Below are positions 5,466-14,060 of a DNA stretch of 23,840 bases, piece after piece; within the stretch, counting starts at the first letter, position 1; each line of letters starts with the position of its first letter. The DNA comes from Nitriliruptorales bacterium (GTDB lineage Bacteria; Actinomycetota; Nitriliruptoria; Nitriliruptorales; Nitriliruptoraceae): positions 1-23,840 of the forward strand of contig JAURQY010000015.1 in NCBI GenBank assembly GCA_030835875.1, in the 5' to 3' direction. The position numbers were made by a program, and so were the translations under genes. The notes under the pieces were generated by a model. It ran no database searches and was not told the DNA's origin. It worked only from the letters and a program-made list of their open reading frames with translations.

Positions 5466-7322
5466 GTGTCGCTCAGACGTGCTGTCGCGCGTGCCGTCGT
5501 CGGTGTCGGCGTCGGCATCGGCGTGCTCACCGCCACCCTTGTCCTCCTCGCCATCGCTCAGGCCGGCCGGATCCTGCCGGGGACCCAGGTGGCCGGTGTC
5601 GACGTCGGCGGTCAGGACCGGTGGGAGGCGCGCCGGGCCCTGCTGCCCGTTCTCGAACAGGCGGAGCGCCGACCGATCGCCGTGAGCGCGCCCGGTGTCC
5701 GTCTGACCGTCCGCCCGATCGAGGCGGGGCTCCGCTTCGACGTCGATGCGACGGTCGAGGCTGCTCTGGCGCACGGCCGCAACGGACCGTGGGGGGCATT
5801 GTCGCGGCTGACGACCCCGATCCTCGGTGCGCGGATCGACCCGCGTGGGGACGTCGACGTCGTCGCGCTCACGGCCTGGGTGGAGACCGCGGCAGCACGG
5901 ATCGAGCAGGACGCGCACGCCGGCGACCTGCAGCTCCACGCGGCCTCCCGCACGGTGCGGATCGAGGGACCGCGCGGTTCCGTCTCCGTCGACCGGCCCG
6001 CGAGCGTGGCGCGGATACGGGACGCGCTCCTCGATGCGGACGCCGCACGGACCGACATCGTGGCCTCGACCACGCTGCCGCCGGCCGGACGCGACCACAT
6101 CGAGACGCTCGCCGGCTCCGTCGGCCGTGCGCTGCGGACCGGGCTGACGCTCGAGCATGAGGGGCGGAGGCTCCGCGTCATCGCCGACGACATCGCAGCC
6201 CTCGTCGCCGTCACCACGTCGTTCCCCCCCTCGGCTCCCGGCGCCGACGACCTCACGCCGTCGCTCCACATCCCGGTCGACCGCGTGGAACGCGTCCTCG
6301 GCGAGCGCGCACGCGCGGCCTTCGACCGCTCCCCGCAGCCCGCCCGCCTCACCATCGCCGACCCTCAGGTGCTCCTCGACGAGCGCGGGTCGACGAGCTT
6401 CCGACCGGTGGCCATCGACGCAGCGGTCGTGCCGAGCATCAGCCGCACGGTGTTCGTCCCACGGCGCGCTGCGGACCAGCTCGCCAGGATGCTGACCGAC
6501 GGCATCGTCCGCGCGCCGGCCGACCTGCTCGTCGTCGGACCAGACCTCACGACGGCAGCTGCCGAGGAGCGGGTCCCCACACACGTCATCGGCACGTTCA
6601 CGACCCGCTACGCCGCCGGTGGAGCGCGCACCGTGAACATCGCGCGGCTCGCCGAGCTGCTCGACGGGAGCCTGATCGCCCCCGGTGCTGAGTTCTCGGT
6701 GAACCGGACGAGCGGCCCGCGCAGCTGTGCAGCGGGCTTCCTCAAGGCCGGCACGATCGTGCGCGGCGAGCTCGTCGACACATGCGGCGGAGGCGTGTCG
6801 CAGCTCGGCACGACCCTGCTCAACGCCGCGTTCTTCGCGGGCCTCCCGCTCACCGAGTGGCAGCCACACTCGTTCTTCATCTCGCGCTACCCCGCCGGCC
6901 GGGAGGCGACCCTCTCGTTCCCAGAGCTCGACGTCAGGTTCCGCAACGACACTGACGGCTGGATCGTGCTGCACGCGTCGACGACGGCGACGTCGGTGAC
7001 CGTCACGCTGCTCGGACGGCCACGCTGGGCGGAGGTCCGCGCGACGCACGGGACATGGAGCCCACCGACACCGTTCTCGGAGGTGGCCCGCGTCGCTCCG
7101 GACCTCTCGCCCGGCGCTCGGCGGATCGTGCAGGCGGGCGGCGACGGCTTCAGCCTCACCGTGAGCCGGACGCGCGTGCCGGCGGACGGCGCACCCGCGC
7201 CCGAGGTCGAGCGGTGGCGGACCGTCTACCTCCCGCAGCAGCGCATCGTCGAGATCAGCCCCGCCGACGCACCCGACGCCGCTGCACCCCCGGCGGTTGA
7301 CGGCGCAGCGAGCGCCGGCTGA
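5466..7322 (+). CDS. VanW family protein with peptidoglycan-binding-like N-terminal region
   Basis: A 618-aa membrane-anchored, extracytoplasmic protein. One N-terminal helix (about residues 8-32) is followed by a long region resembling the duplicated putative peptidoglycan-binding domain found with VanW (about 40-330). The VanW domain spans about 378-510. Its typical features are visible: FTTRY near the start, G-A-E-F-S-V-N, C421 in RSCAAGF, and C440 in DTCGGGVSQLGTTL. VanW proteins are linked to cell-wall or vancomycin-resistance loci, but their biochemistry is poorly known, and this gene alone does not imply resistance. The start is the GTG at 5466, with AGGGA five to six bases upstream. 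An open frame runs further upstream to 4704, but it crosses the divergent gene and is not coding. The 3' end overlaps the convergent HIRAN gene by 68 bp. Confidence 0.9.
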   Translation: MSLRRAVARAVVGVGVGIGVLTATLVLLAIAQAGRILPGTQVAGVDVGGQDRWEARRALLPVLEQAERRPIAVSAPGVRLTVRPIEAGLRFDVDATVEAALAHGRNGPWGALSRLTTPILGARIDPRGDVDVVALTAWVETAAARIEQDAHAGDLQLHAASRTVRIEGPRGSVSVDRPASVARIRDALLDADAARTDIVASTTLPPAGRDHIETLAGSVGRALRTGLTLEHEGRRLRVIADDIAALVAVTTSFPPSAPGADDLTPSLHIPVDRVERVLGERARAAFDRSPQPARLTIADPQVLLDERGSTSFRPVAIDAAVVPSISRTVFVPRRAADQLARMLTDGIVRAPADLLVVGPDLTTAAAEERVPTHVIGTFTTRYAAGGARTVNIARLAELLDGSLIAPGAEFSVNRTSGPRSCAAGFLKAGTIVRGELVDTCGGGVSQLGTTLLNAAFFAGLPLTEWQPHSFFISRYPAGREATLSFPELDVRFRNDTDGWIVLHASTTATSVTVTLLGRPRWAEVRATHGTWSPPTPFSEVARVAPDLSPGARRIVQAGGDGFSLTVSRTRVPADGAPAPEVERWRTVYLPQQRIVEISPADAPDAAAPPAVDGAASAG

Positions 7323-7707
7323 GTCCGCCGCCGGCCGCAGCGGCCGTCCCGGTCGCGCCGTCCGAGGCGAGGGACGCGGGTCTCGGACGGAGATGGAGGA
7401 GCGGGCGCCGCCAGCGACCGTCAGGTTCCTCGACCCAGCCGTCGAGCGTCGCATCCACCTGCTCGCCCTCGTCGAGCCGCGGGGCGATGCGTGAGGCGAC
7501 GGTGCGGTCGAGGTAGCCGAGCCGCCAGCGCGGCCGGTCGGCCTCGAGCAGCCACACCCCGACGGCGAGCGGGTCGGCGGGGTTCTCGGGCTCGCGCAGC
7601 AGGAGGACGGGTGTTCCCGGTTCGAGCACGGCTGCGCGCGGGGGCGGGACGGCGGCGAACGCGTAGCCCCTGACGGGCGTGTGGAAGTCGGGGAGCGATG
7701 GCCGCAT
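7255..7707 (-). CDS. Small HIRAN-domain protein
   Basis: A 150-aa protein whose residues about 10-108 match the HIRAN pattern. They begin with a short beta start (VRGYAFAAV), then L-E-P-G-T-P-V-L-L-L-R-E-P-E-N-P-A-D-P-L-A-V, then LGYLDRTVASRIAPRLDEG. The RExxNPxDPxAV core and the GYL motif are the family hallmarks. In eukaryotic HLTF the HIRAN domain binds 3' single-stranded DNA ends at stalled forks; in bacteria free-standing versions are little studied. The C-terminal tail (109-150) is basic and Ala/Arg-rich and overlaps the end of the convergent VanW gene. The ATG at 7707 is 10 nt after the nuclease stop; a GTG at 7716 would add three codons. Neither has a strong ribosome site, which suggests coupling to the nuclease gene. 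A DNA-end-binding role is inference. Confidence 0.78.
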   Translation of the reverse strand: MRPSLPDFHTPVRGYAFAAVPPPRAAVLEPGTPVLLLREPENPADPLAVGVWLLEADRPRWRLGYLDRTVASRIAPRLDEGEQVDATLDGWVEEPDGRWRRPLLHLRPRPASLASDGATGTAAAAGGGLSRRSLRRQPPGVQRRRVRRRG

Positions 7708-7717
7708 GGCGACCACG

Positions 7718-8686
7718 CTAGTCAGACGCTCCGACCTGGACCGCGGCGGGACACTCCACACGTCGGCGGCAGCCCGCGCACCACGCGCCGCCGGCGAGCC
7801 GTTCCCCAGGGTCGCCCGGCTGCGAGCGCGCGAGGCGGACCGCCTGCTCGACGGCGTCGGCGACACGCGACGCCGCGGTCGCGAGCACCGCCTCGGCGAG
7901 GTCCTCGTGCTCGAGGCGGCCCTCGGTCACGTACAGCGTCGCCCACCGGAACGGAGCGGCGCCATCCGCCAGAGTCGCGAGGAGCGCGTAGAAGCGCAGC
8001 TCGTCACGGTCGCGCTGGCCACGTGGCATCCCGGTCTTGAGGTCGACGATGAGGCGTCGTGCGCGGCCATCCCGAACGGGGCTCTCGACGAGGAGGTCCG
8101 GGACGCCCTGGAGCTGCACGGCGCGACCACCGAGCATGACGACGAGCCGATGCTCGGTGCGGACACGCAGCGGTACGCCACGGAGCTCGGGCCAGACCTC
8201 GCGGAAGCCCTCGAGGAGCTGCGTCGACTCCCCGACCAGGCGGTCACGCTCCTCGCCGTCACGCGCGTTGAGCCATGCCCCGATCGAGCGCGGGTCACCC
8301 GGTCGCTCGGTCGCGAGGCGATGCCAGGCACGCTCGACGACGGACGCAGAGGGCTCCCCGCGGGCGCCGTCGACGTCGGCCTCGATCGCGGCGTGCACGA
8401 GGGTCCCGCGCACGTTCGCCCAGGCGTGGGTGTAGGGCTCCGGGTCGCGCTGCAGCCCGTCGCAGACGAGCCGGGACAGGCGCGTCTTGGTGACGAGCAG
8501 CGGTCGCGCGGCGAGGTCGGGGCGCTCGTCGCGCAGTGCGATCCACTCGCCGACCGCCTCCGTCGTGCGGGCGAGAAGCCGGTCGGCGAGACCATCGGGC
8601 ACGACCGGACGCTCTACGCCCCAGGCCAGCACGTCGTCGACGACGCGTCCCTGCGCCGGCGTCGAGGTTCCTGGCCGCGCGGACAC
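7718..8686 (-). CDS. PD-(D/E)XK nuclease superfamily protein, RecB/Cas4-like with Fe-S cysteines
   Basis: A 322-aa protein with RecB-type nuclease motifs: H98 in GTLVHAAIE, D197 in GVPDLL, D215-x-K217 in IVDLKTG, and Y233 in the ELRFYALL helix (QxxxY-like position). Four cysteines, one before the nuclease core (C75 in LSRLVC) and three at the C-terminus (C303-x2-C306-x5-C312), match the split 4Fe-4S pattern of AddB and Cas4-like nucleases. It probably cuts DNA ends in a metal-dependent way. There is no helicase domain and no cas genes nearby. The GTG start at 8686 directly abuts the gltB stop (TGA then GTG), implying one transcript. The HIRAN gene follows after 10 nt. The family call is confident; the biological role is unknown. 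Confidence 0.88.
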   Translation of the reverse strand: MSARPGTSTPAQGRVVDDVLAWGVERPVVPDGLADRLLARTTEAVGEWIALRDERPDLAARPLLVTKTRLSRLVCDGLQRDPEPYTHAWANVRGTLVHAAIEADVDGARGEPSASVVERAWHRLATERPGDPRSIGAWLNARDGEERDRLVGESTQLLEGFREVWPELRGVPLRVRTEHRLVVMLGGRAVQLQGVPDLLVESPVRDGRARRLIVDLKTGMPRGQRDRDELRFYALLATLADGAAPFRWATLYVTEGRLEHEDLAEAVLATAASRVADAVEQAVRLARSQPGDPGERLAGGAWCAGCRRRVECPAAVQVGASD

Positions 8687-11600
8687 TCAGGCGTTCGCCG
8701 CGGTCGAGGTGCCGGCGACGACCGCACGCTCCCCCTCTGAGGCGGGGGCGACGCGCCAGAGCCGGCGCGTGGTGGCATCCCAGTCGTCGAGCAGCCGCTT
8801 GCCGACCACGGAGCCGGTCACGGCGACATGCTCGCGCAGGAGCTCGGCGACCTCGGTGAGCTCCCCCTGTGTCGGCCGCTCCGCCTCGACGAGCTGTCGG
8901 TTCACTCGGGCGAGCATCTCGCCGTCCGTGTCGAGCAGGAAGCAGCGTCCGCCGCTCATCCCTGCGCCGATGTTCGCACCCGTCGGGCCGAGCACGACGA
9001 CCGTGCCCCCGGTCATGTACTCGCAGGCATGGTCGCCGACGCCCTCGACGACCGCGGTCGCGCCGGAGTTGCGGACCGCGAAACGCTCACCCGCACGCCC
9101 TGCGACGAACAGCTCGCCACCGGTCGCGCCGTAGAGCGCGGTGTTGCCGAGGAGCACCGGCTCCCCCGCGTCGTCCGACGGTGGACGGATGACGATGCGA
9201 CCGCCGCCGAGGCCCTTCCCGACGTAGTCGTTCGCCTCGCCGTCGAGGACGAGCTCCACGCCGCGAGTCGCGAACGCGCCGAAGGACTGCCCGGCAGAAC
9301 CCGTGAAGCGCAACCGTGCGAGGCCCGGCGGGTCCTGCTCGCCGAACTCCAGACCGACCGCCCCACCGAGGCGCGCGCCGACGGTCCGGTCGGCCGGCCC
9401 GATCGGGTAGGCGAACTCGCTGATACCGCCGAGGAACACGGTCTCGAGCGCGTCCTCGGCGACCCGGTCGCCGAGCGCCGACCTCGGGTCCTGGATGGGC
9501 TCGCGAGCGACGAAGTGCCGCACACCGGTCCCTGGGTCGTGCAGCAGCGCACCGACGTCGAGTCGTGCGGCGACACCCTCGAGGTCCGGGCGGGGGACGA
9601 GCGCATCGACGCGACCGATCGCCTCCTCGAGCGAGCGGAAGCCCGCGGCGGCGAGCAGCTCACGGACCTCCTCCGCGACCATGACGAGGTAGGCCGCGAC
9701 GGTGTCGGGCGTCCCCGCGAACTTCTCGCGCAGGTCGAGCCGCTGCGTCGCGACGCCGACCGGGCACGTGTCGCGGTGACAGGCGCGCGCCATGATGCAG
9801 CCCTCGGCAAAGAGCGCCGCGGTCCCGAACGCGTACTCGTCGGCACCGAGGAGCGCCGCGAGCACCACGTCGTGCCCGGTCTTGAAGCCGCCATCGACGC
9901 GGAGCCGCACGCGACCGCGCAGGCCGTTCTCGCGCAGCGTGCGCTGCACCTCGGCCAGCCCGATCTCCCACGGCATGCCGGCGTGCTGGATCGACGAGAG
10001 CGGCGACGCTCCGGTCCCCCCGTCGTTGCCGGAGATGTGGATCGAGTCAGCGAGCGCCTTGACGACGCCGGCGGCGACGGTGCCGATGCCCGATAGTGCG
10101 ACGAGCTTCACGTCGACGAGCGCCGCAGGGTTGACCTGCTTGAGATCGAAGATCAGCTGTGCGAGGTCCTCGATCGAGTAGATGTCGTGGTGTGGCGGAG
10201 GGCTGATGAGCGTCACGCCCGGCGTCGTGTGCCGCAGCGATGCGATCTCGTCCGTGACCTTGTGGCCGGGGATCTGGCCACCCTCGCCGGGCTTCGACCC
10301 CTGGGCCATCTTGATCTGGAGGATCTCGGCGTTCGCGAGGTACTCGGGTGTGACGCCGAAGCGTCCCGACGCGACCTGCTTGATCCTGCAGTCGAGGTCG
10401 AGGCCGCTGCCGCGTGTGCGGAAGCGGGCCGGGCTCTCCCCTCCCTCCCCCGAGTTCGCGCGTCCACCGATGAGGTTCAGCGCGGCCGCGAGCGTCTCGT
10501 GCGCCTCCTTGGACAGCGCGCCGTGCGACATCGCCCCCGTCGAGAAGCGTCGGGTGATGGCCGCCACCGGCTCGACCTCGTCGAGCGCGACGGGCGTGCG
10601 CGCTGCGTCGAGCGCGATGAGGTCGCGTGGGAACGCCGGCGGTCGCGAACGCACCGTCTCGCTGAAGCTGCGGTAGAGGTCGGTGCGACCCTGCATCGCG
10701 GCCTGACGGACGAGTGCGGCGGTGGGCCCGTCGACGTCCTCCTTCCCTGCGCCGTCGAGCACGAACGATTCGGTCGCCGGACTCCGCCCGAGACCCAGCA
10801 CGTCGTGCAGGGTGTCGATGACCGGCTTGGACATGTCGTGGAACTCGCCGCCCTTGCGCCACTTGATGATGCCGGGACTGGGCAGCGCGGCATCCGCGTC
10901 CTCCGACAGGTCCCCGGCATGCGCGATCGCGTGCTGCTCGAGCACCGTCCGCGCGATGTCGACGAACCGGTGCCCACCGAGGACCGACACGGTCCCGGTG
11001 AAGCAGCGGTCGATGACCTCCTGGTCGAGACCGAGGGCCTCGAAGATCTGCGCCGACCGGTACGAGTCGAGCACCGAGATGCCCATCTTCGACATGATCT
11101 TGAGGACGCCGTCCTCGAGCGCGGTGCGGTAGCGACGCTGCGCCTCCGACGCGGTCGGGTTGTCCCCGCCGATGCGGTCCTCGTCGGCGAGGTGCGCGAT
11201 CGTCTCGAGGACGAGTCGCGGCACCAGCGCGTCCGCGCCGTAGCCGAGCAGCGTCGCCGCATCGTGCGTCGTCCGGGCCTCGTCGGTCTCCGCGACGATG
11301 GAGACGCGCGTGCGCACACCCTCCGCGACGAGACGCTGATGGACGGCGCCGACGGCGAGGAGGATCGGGACCCGACAGCGCTCGGCGTCCGCGCCGACAT
11401 CGCTGACCACGAGGATGCCTGCACCATCCCGCACGTGACCGAGCGCCTCGTCGCCGAGCCGCGCGAGCGCTCGCTCGAGCCCGTCCTCACCCTCCGCGAC
11501 CGGGAACGACGCGTCGACGGCCATGACCGGCCAGGGCAGCCGCGCGTCCATCGCGAGGCGCCGCAGCCCGTCCGGGGTGAGCAGGAACGACTCGAGCTCG

Positions 11601-13324
11601 ACGAGTCGCACGACGTCGGGACCCTCGGTGAGGATCGGCGCGCGGCGCCCGAGCCGGGTGCGGATGCTCATGACCTCGCGCTCACGCAGGTGGTCGATCG
11701 GCGGGTTCGTGACCTGAGCGAAGCGCTGCTTCAGCAGGTGCGACACCGGACGGTGGACGAGCGACAGCACCTCGATCGGCGTGTCGTCCCCCATCGAGGA
11801 GACCGCCTCCTTCCCCTGCGTCGCCATCGGGCGCAGGACGGAGGTCACCTCCTCCTTCGTGAAGCCGTAGGCGAGCTGTCGCCGGACGAGGTCGTCACCG
11901 ACATGCTCGACGGGCTGCCCGGTCCCGAGGGTGATGAGCCCCTCGCGAAGCCACGCGCCGTAGGGCGCGCGCGCGGCGAGCTCGTGCTTGATGGTCTCGT
12001 CGTGCTGCGCCTCACCGATGGTCGGGTCCACGCACAGCATCTGCCCGGGGCCGAGCCGTCCGCGGCGGACGGTCACCGACGCGTCCTCGGGGAGCTCCAC
12101 ACGGATCGCACCGACCTCGCTGGCGCCGATGACGAGGCCGTCGGAGCGCTCGTGGTAGCGGAGCGGTCGGAGGCCGTTGCGGTCGAGCGCGGCGCCGACC
12201 CGGACCCCATCGGTGAAGATGAGCGCGGCCGGTCCGTCCCATGGCTCGACGAGGCAGGCGTGGTAACGGAAGAAGTCGCGCACGTCGGGGGCGATCGCGT
12301 GGCTGTTCTGCCAGGCCTGCGGGACGAGCATCGCCTGCGCGTGGCGAACGTCGCGCCCGCCGAGGACGAGCAGCTCGAGCGCAGCGTCGAGCTTGGCCGA
12401 GTCGGACTGGTCCGCGTCGATGATGGGAGGGAGCAGCGACGGGTCGCACCAGTCGGTCCCGTCGATCGACAGCGCGCCCTCGACGAGTTGCCCCTCGCGG
12501 GCCTGCATCAGGTTGGCGTTCCCCTCGATCGTGTTGATCTCGCCGTTGTGGCACAGCATGCGGAACGGCTGCGCCCGCTGCCAGGTCGGCATCGTGTTCG
12601 TCGAGAACCGCGAGTGGAAGACGGCGAGCGCAGAGACGAACCGCGCATCGTCAAGGTCGGGGTAGAAGTCACCGAGCTGAGCCGCGTCCGCCATCGCCTT
12701 GTACGTGACGGTGAGGAACGAGCAGCTCGCCGCGTAGCACTCGACGCCGGCCTCCCGAGCCGCGCGGGTCGCGCGGCGCCGGATGCGGTAGGCGAGCCGC
12801 TCCGCATCACGGTCATCGAGGCCGTCCGGGCGCCGGAGGATCGCCTGGACGAGTGCAGGCATCCGCTCCCGAGCGAGCGTCCCGATCGCGTCGGGCACGT
12901 GAGGGACGTCGCGCCAGCCGATGAGCTCGACGCCCTCCGTCACGCAGGCATCGGCGAACGCCGCGCGCGCCACGCCACGGGCCGCCTCGCCATCCGCGTC
13001 CGTGCGACCATCAAGGAAGAGGAAGGCGAGGCCGAGCGCGACGTCGTCACCCACCTGTGCACCACCGTCGCTCGCCCACACGCGCAGCAGCGCCTGGGGC
13101 AGCTGGGTCAGGATGCCGGCACCGTCACCCGAGGTGGCGTCCGCGGCGACCGCCCCGCGGTGCTGGACACCGCACAGCCCGTCGAGCGCGAGCCGCACGA
13201 CTTCGTGGGTCCTGCCGCCGTCCGTGCGGGCGACGAAGCCGATGCCGCACGCGTCACGCTCCGAGGGCAGCGCGAAGTGGGCCCCCGGGTGCTGTTCGGG
13301 CGACGTGGGCGTCGAGGGACGCAT
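8687..13324 (-). CDS. gltB: Glutamate synthase large subunit (GOGAT)
   Basis: A 1545-aa enzyme that moves the amide nitrogen of glutamine to 2-oxoglutarate, giving two glutamates. It starts with a propeptide of about 25 residues that would be removed to expose the nucleophile C26 (DACGIGF). The order is class II glutamine amidotransferase (about 26-440), central domain, FMN-binding synthase domain, and C-terminal GXGXG beta-helix domain (about 1250-1500). The 3Fe-4S ligands are C1176, C1182 and C1187 (C-x5-C-x4-C in CIMARACHRDTCP). The start at 13324 has GGAGG six bases upstream. No gltD (NADPH-oxidising small subunit) lies next to it in this window; it is either elsewhere, or the enzyme takes electrons from ferredoxin. 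Length and motifs do not separate these options. The gene is followed without a gap by the nuclease gene. Confidence 0.97.
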   Translation of the reverse strand: MRPSTPTSPEQHPGAHFALPSERDACGIGFVARTDGGRTHEVVRLALDGLCGVQHRGAVAADATSGDGAGILTQLPQALLRVWASDGGAQVGDDVALGLAFLFLDGRTDADGEAARGVARAAFADACVTEGVELIGWRDVPHVPDAIGTLARERMPALVQAILRRPDGLDDRDAERLAYRIRRRATRAAREAGVECYAASCSFLTVTYKAMADAAQLGDFYPDLDDARFVSALAVFHSRFSTNTMPTWQRAQPFRMLCHNGEINTIEGNANLMQAREGQLVEGALSIDGTDWCDPSLLPPIIDADQSDSAKLDAALELLVLGGRDVRHAQAMLVPQAWQNSHAIAPDVRDFFRYHACLVEPWDGPAALIFTDGVRVGAALDRNGLRPLRYHERSDGLVIGASEVGAIRVELPEDASVTVRRGRLGPGQMLCVDPTIGEAQHDETIKHELAARAPYGAWLREGLITLGTGQPVEHVGDDLVRRQLAYGFTKEEVTSVLRPMATQGKEAVSSMGDDTPIEVLSLVHRPVSHLLKQRFAQVTNPPIDHLREREVMSIRTRLGRRAPILTEGPDVVRLVELESFLLTPDGLRRLAMDARLPWPVMAVDASFPVAEGEDGLERALARLGDEALGHVRDGAGILVVSDVGADAERCRVPILLAVGAVHQRLVAEGVRTRVSIVAETDEARTTHDAATLLGYGADALVPRLVLETIAHLADEDRIGGDNPTASEAQRRYRTALEDGVLKIMSKMGISVLDSYRSAQIFEALGLDQEVIDRCFTGTVSVLGGHRFVDIARTVLEQHAIAHAGDLSEDADAALPSPGIIKWRKGGEFHDMSKPVIDTLHDVLGLGRSPATESFVLDGAGKEDVDGPTAALVRQAAMQGRTDLYRSFSETVRSRPPAFPRDLIALDAARTPVALDEVEPVAAITRRFSTGAMSHGALSKEAHETLAAALNLIGGRANSGEGGESPARFRTRGSGLDLDCRIKQVASGRFGVTPEYLANAEILQIKMAQGSKPGEGGQIPGHKVTDEIASLRHTTPGVTLISPPPHHDIYSIEDLAQLIFDLKQVNPAALVDVKLVALSGIGTVAAGVVKALADSIHISGNDGGTGASPLSSIQHAGMPWEIGLAEVQRTLRENGLRGRVRLRVDGGFKTGHDVVLAALLGADEYAFGTAALFAEGCIMARACHRDTCPVGVATQRLDLREKFAGTPDTVAAYLVMVAEEVRELLAAAGFRSLEEAIGRVDALVPRPDLEGVAARLDVGALLHDPGTGVRHFVAREPIQDPRSALGDRVAEDALETVFLGGISEFAYPIGPADRTVGARLGGAVGLEFGEQDPPGLARLRFTGSAGQSFGAFATRGVELVLDGEANDYVGKGLGGGRIVIRPPSDDAGEPVLLGNTALYGATGGELFVAGRAGERFAVRNSGATAVVEGVGDHACEYMTGGTVVVLGPTGANIGAGMSGGRCFLLDTDGEMLARVNRQLVEAERPTQGELTEVAELLREHVAVTGSVVGKRLLDDWDATTRRLWRVAPASEGERAVVAGTSTAANA

Positions 13325-13471
13325 CGGAACCTCCGGCGGTTCGGGAGGGGTCCGCGACGGAGCATCGACGGCCTCCGGGCGGACCGCTGGGGTCCTGTGG
13401 TGGGAGCGCCGTTGCTCGCGGGCGGAGGATAGCGCCGGTCAGCCCGGCCGACGAACGAGTCGCCCGCAGCC

Positions 13472-13966
13472 TCAGCCGGCCAGCTGGGCCGGATCGACGT
13501 TCGCGAGGCGGACCTGCCCCCGTGCGAGCGCCTTCCCGTCGCTCGCACGCGTGAGCTCCACCTGCCACAGCTGCTGCGTCCGCCCGATGTGGATCGGGGT
13601 CACGACACCATCGACGCGGCCCTCATGGTGCGGCCGGAGGAAGTCCGTCGCGTTGTGGGCCCCGACGCACACCATCCCGCGCGGGAGGACCGCCATCGCA
13701 GCGCAGACGGATGCCATCGACTCGACGACCGCGCACCACACGCCACCGTGCACGATGCCGGACGGCTGGTGCAGCACGTCGGTCGCCTCGAAGTGCGCCT
13801 CTCCGCGCGTGGCCGAGAGCCGATCCCAGCGGAGGCCGATCACCCCGGCACCGAAGCGGTCGGCGAGGAACGCATCGAGCCCTTCGAGGGCGGGACCCTC
13901 GAGCGTCCCGCCGGCACCGAGCACGTCGAGCGCACGTTCCATGTCAGGTCCGAAGAGTCCTGCCAC
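13472..13966 (-). CDS. Hotdog-fold thioesterase, PaaI/MenI-like
   Basis: A 164-aa cytosolic protein predicted to hydrolyse an acyl- or aryl-CoA thioester. The hotdog signature is seen in HQPSGIVHGGVWCAVVESMAS. The HGG turn and the glutamate in VVES match the catalytic arrangement of the Arthrobacter 4-hydroxybenzoyl-CoA thioesterase / YdiI / PaaI branch. A second conserved patch (CVGAHNATDFLRPHHEGRV) is the usual dimer and substrate face. The GTG at 13966 is the start because AGGAGAGG lies six bases upstream; frames running further upstream cross into ilvD and are not coding. It lies upstream of gltB on the same strand with a 147-bp gap and is divergent from ilvD. The substrate cannot be read from sequence; menaquinone synthesis (DHNA-CoA) or a detoxifying role are both possible. 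Confidence 0.86.
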   Translation of the reverse strand: MAGLFGPDMERALDVLGAGGTLEGPALEGLDAFLADRFGAGVIGLRWDRLSATRGEAHFEATDVLHQPSGIVHGGVWCAVVESMASVCAAMAVLPRGMVCVGAHNATDFLRPHHEGRVDGVVTPIHIGRTQQLWQVELTRASDGKALARGQVRLANVDPAQLAG

Positions 13967-13982
13967 GTGACACCTCTCCTGC

Positions 13983-14010
13983 TTGGTCGTCTGACGCCGG
14001 ACGCTACCGT
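13983..14010 (+). promoter_or_regulatory. Candidate sigma-70-type promoter for ilvD
   Basis: TTGGTC at 13983-13988 and TACCGT at 14005-14010 are separated by 16 bp. They fit an actinobacterial -35 and a TANNNT -10. Transcription would start near 14017, about 44 nt before the ilvD ATG, in the gap between the divergent thioesterase gene and ilvD. Confidence 0.35.
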
Positions 14011-14060
14011 CCACGTTCATGCCCCCGGCGCGATGCGCGCCCCGACCATGAGGTCCCGAC

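Noticed and set aside
5418..7454. A 678-codon minus-strand frame opposite the VanW-family gene
   Set aside because: Low-complexity Arg/Gly/Ala/Val translation, no motif, and it covers a well-supported plus-strand gene.
8828..10096. A 422-codon plus-strand frame opposite the 3' part of gltB
   Set aside because: Charged, motif-free mirror frame of gltB.
10187..13432. A 1081-codon open frame on the plus strand opposite gltB
   Set aside because: It is antisense to an unmistakable gltB. Its translation is rich in Arg, Asp, Glu and His with no domain, as expected for the mirror frame of a GC-rich gene.
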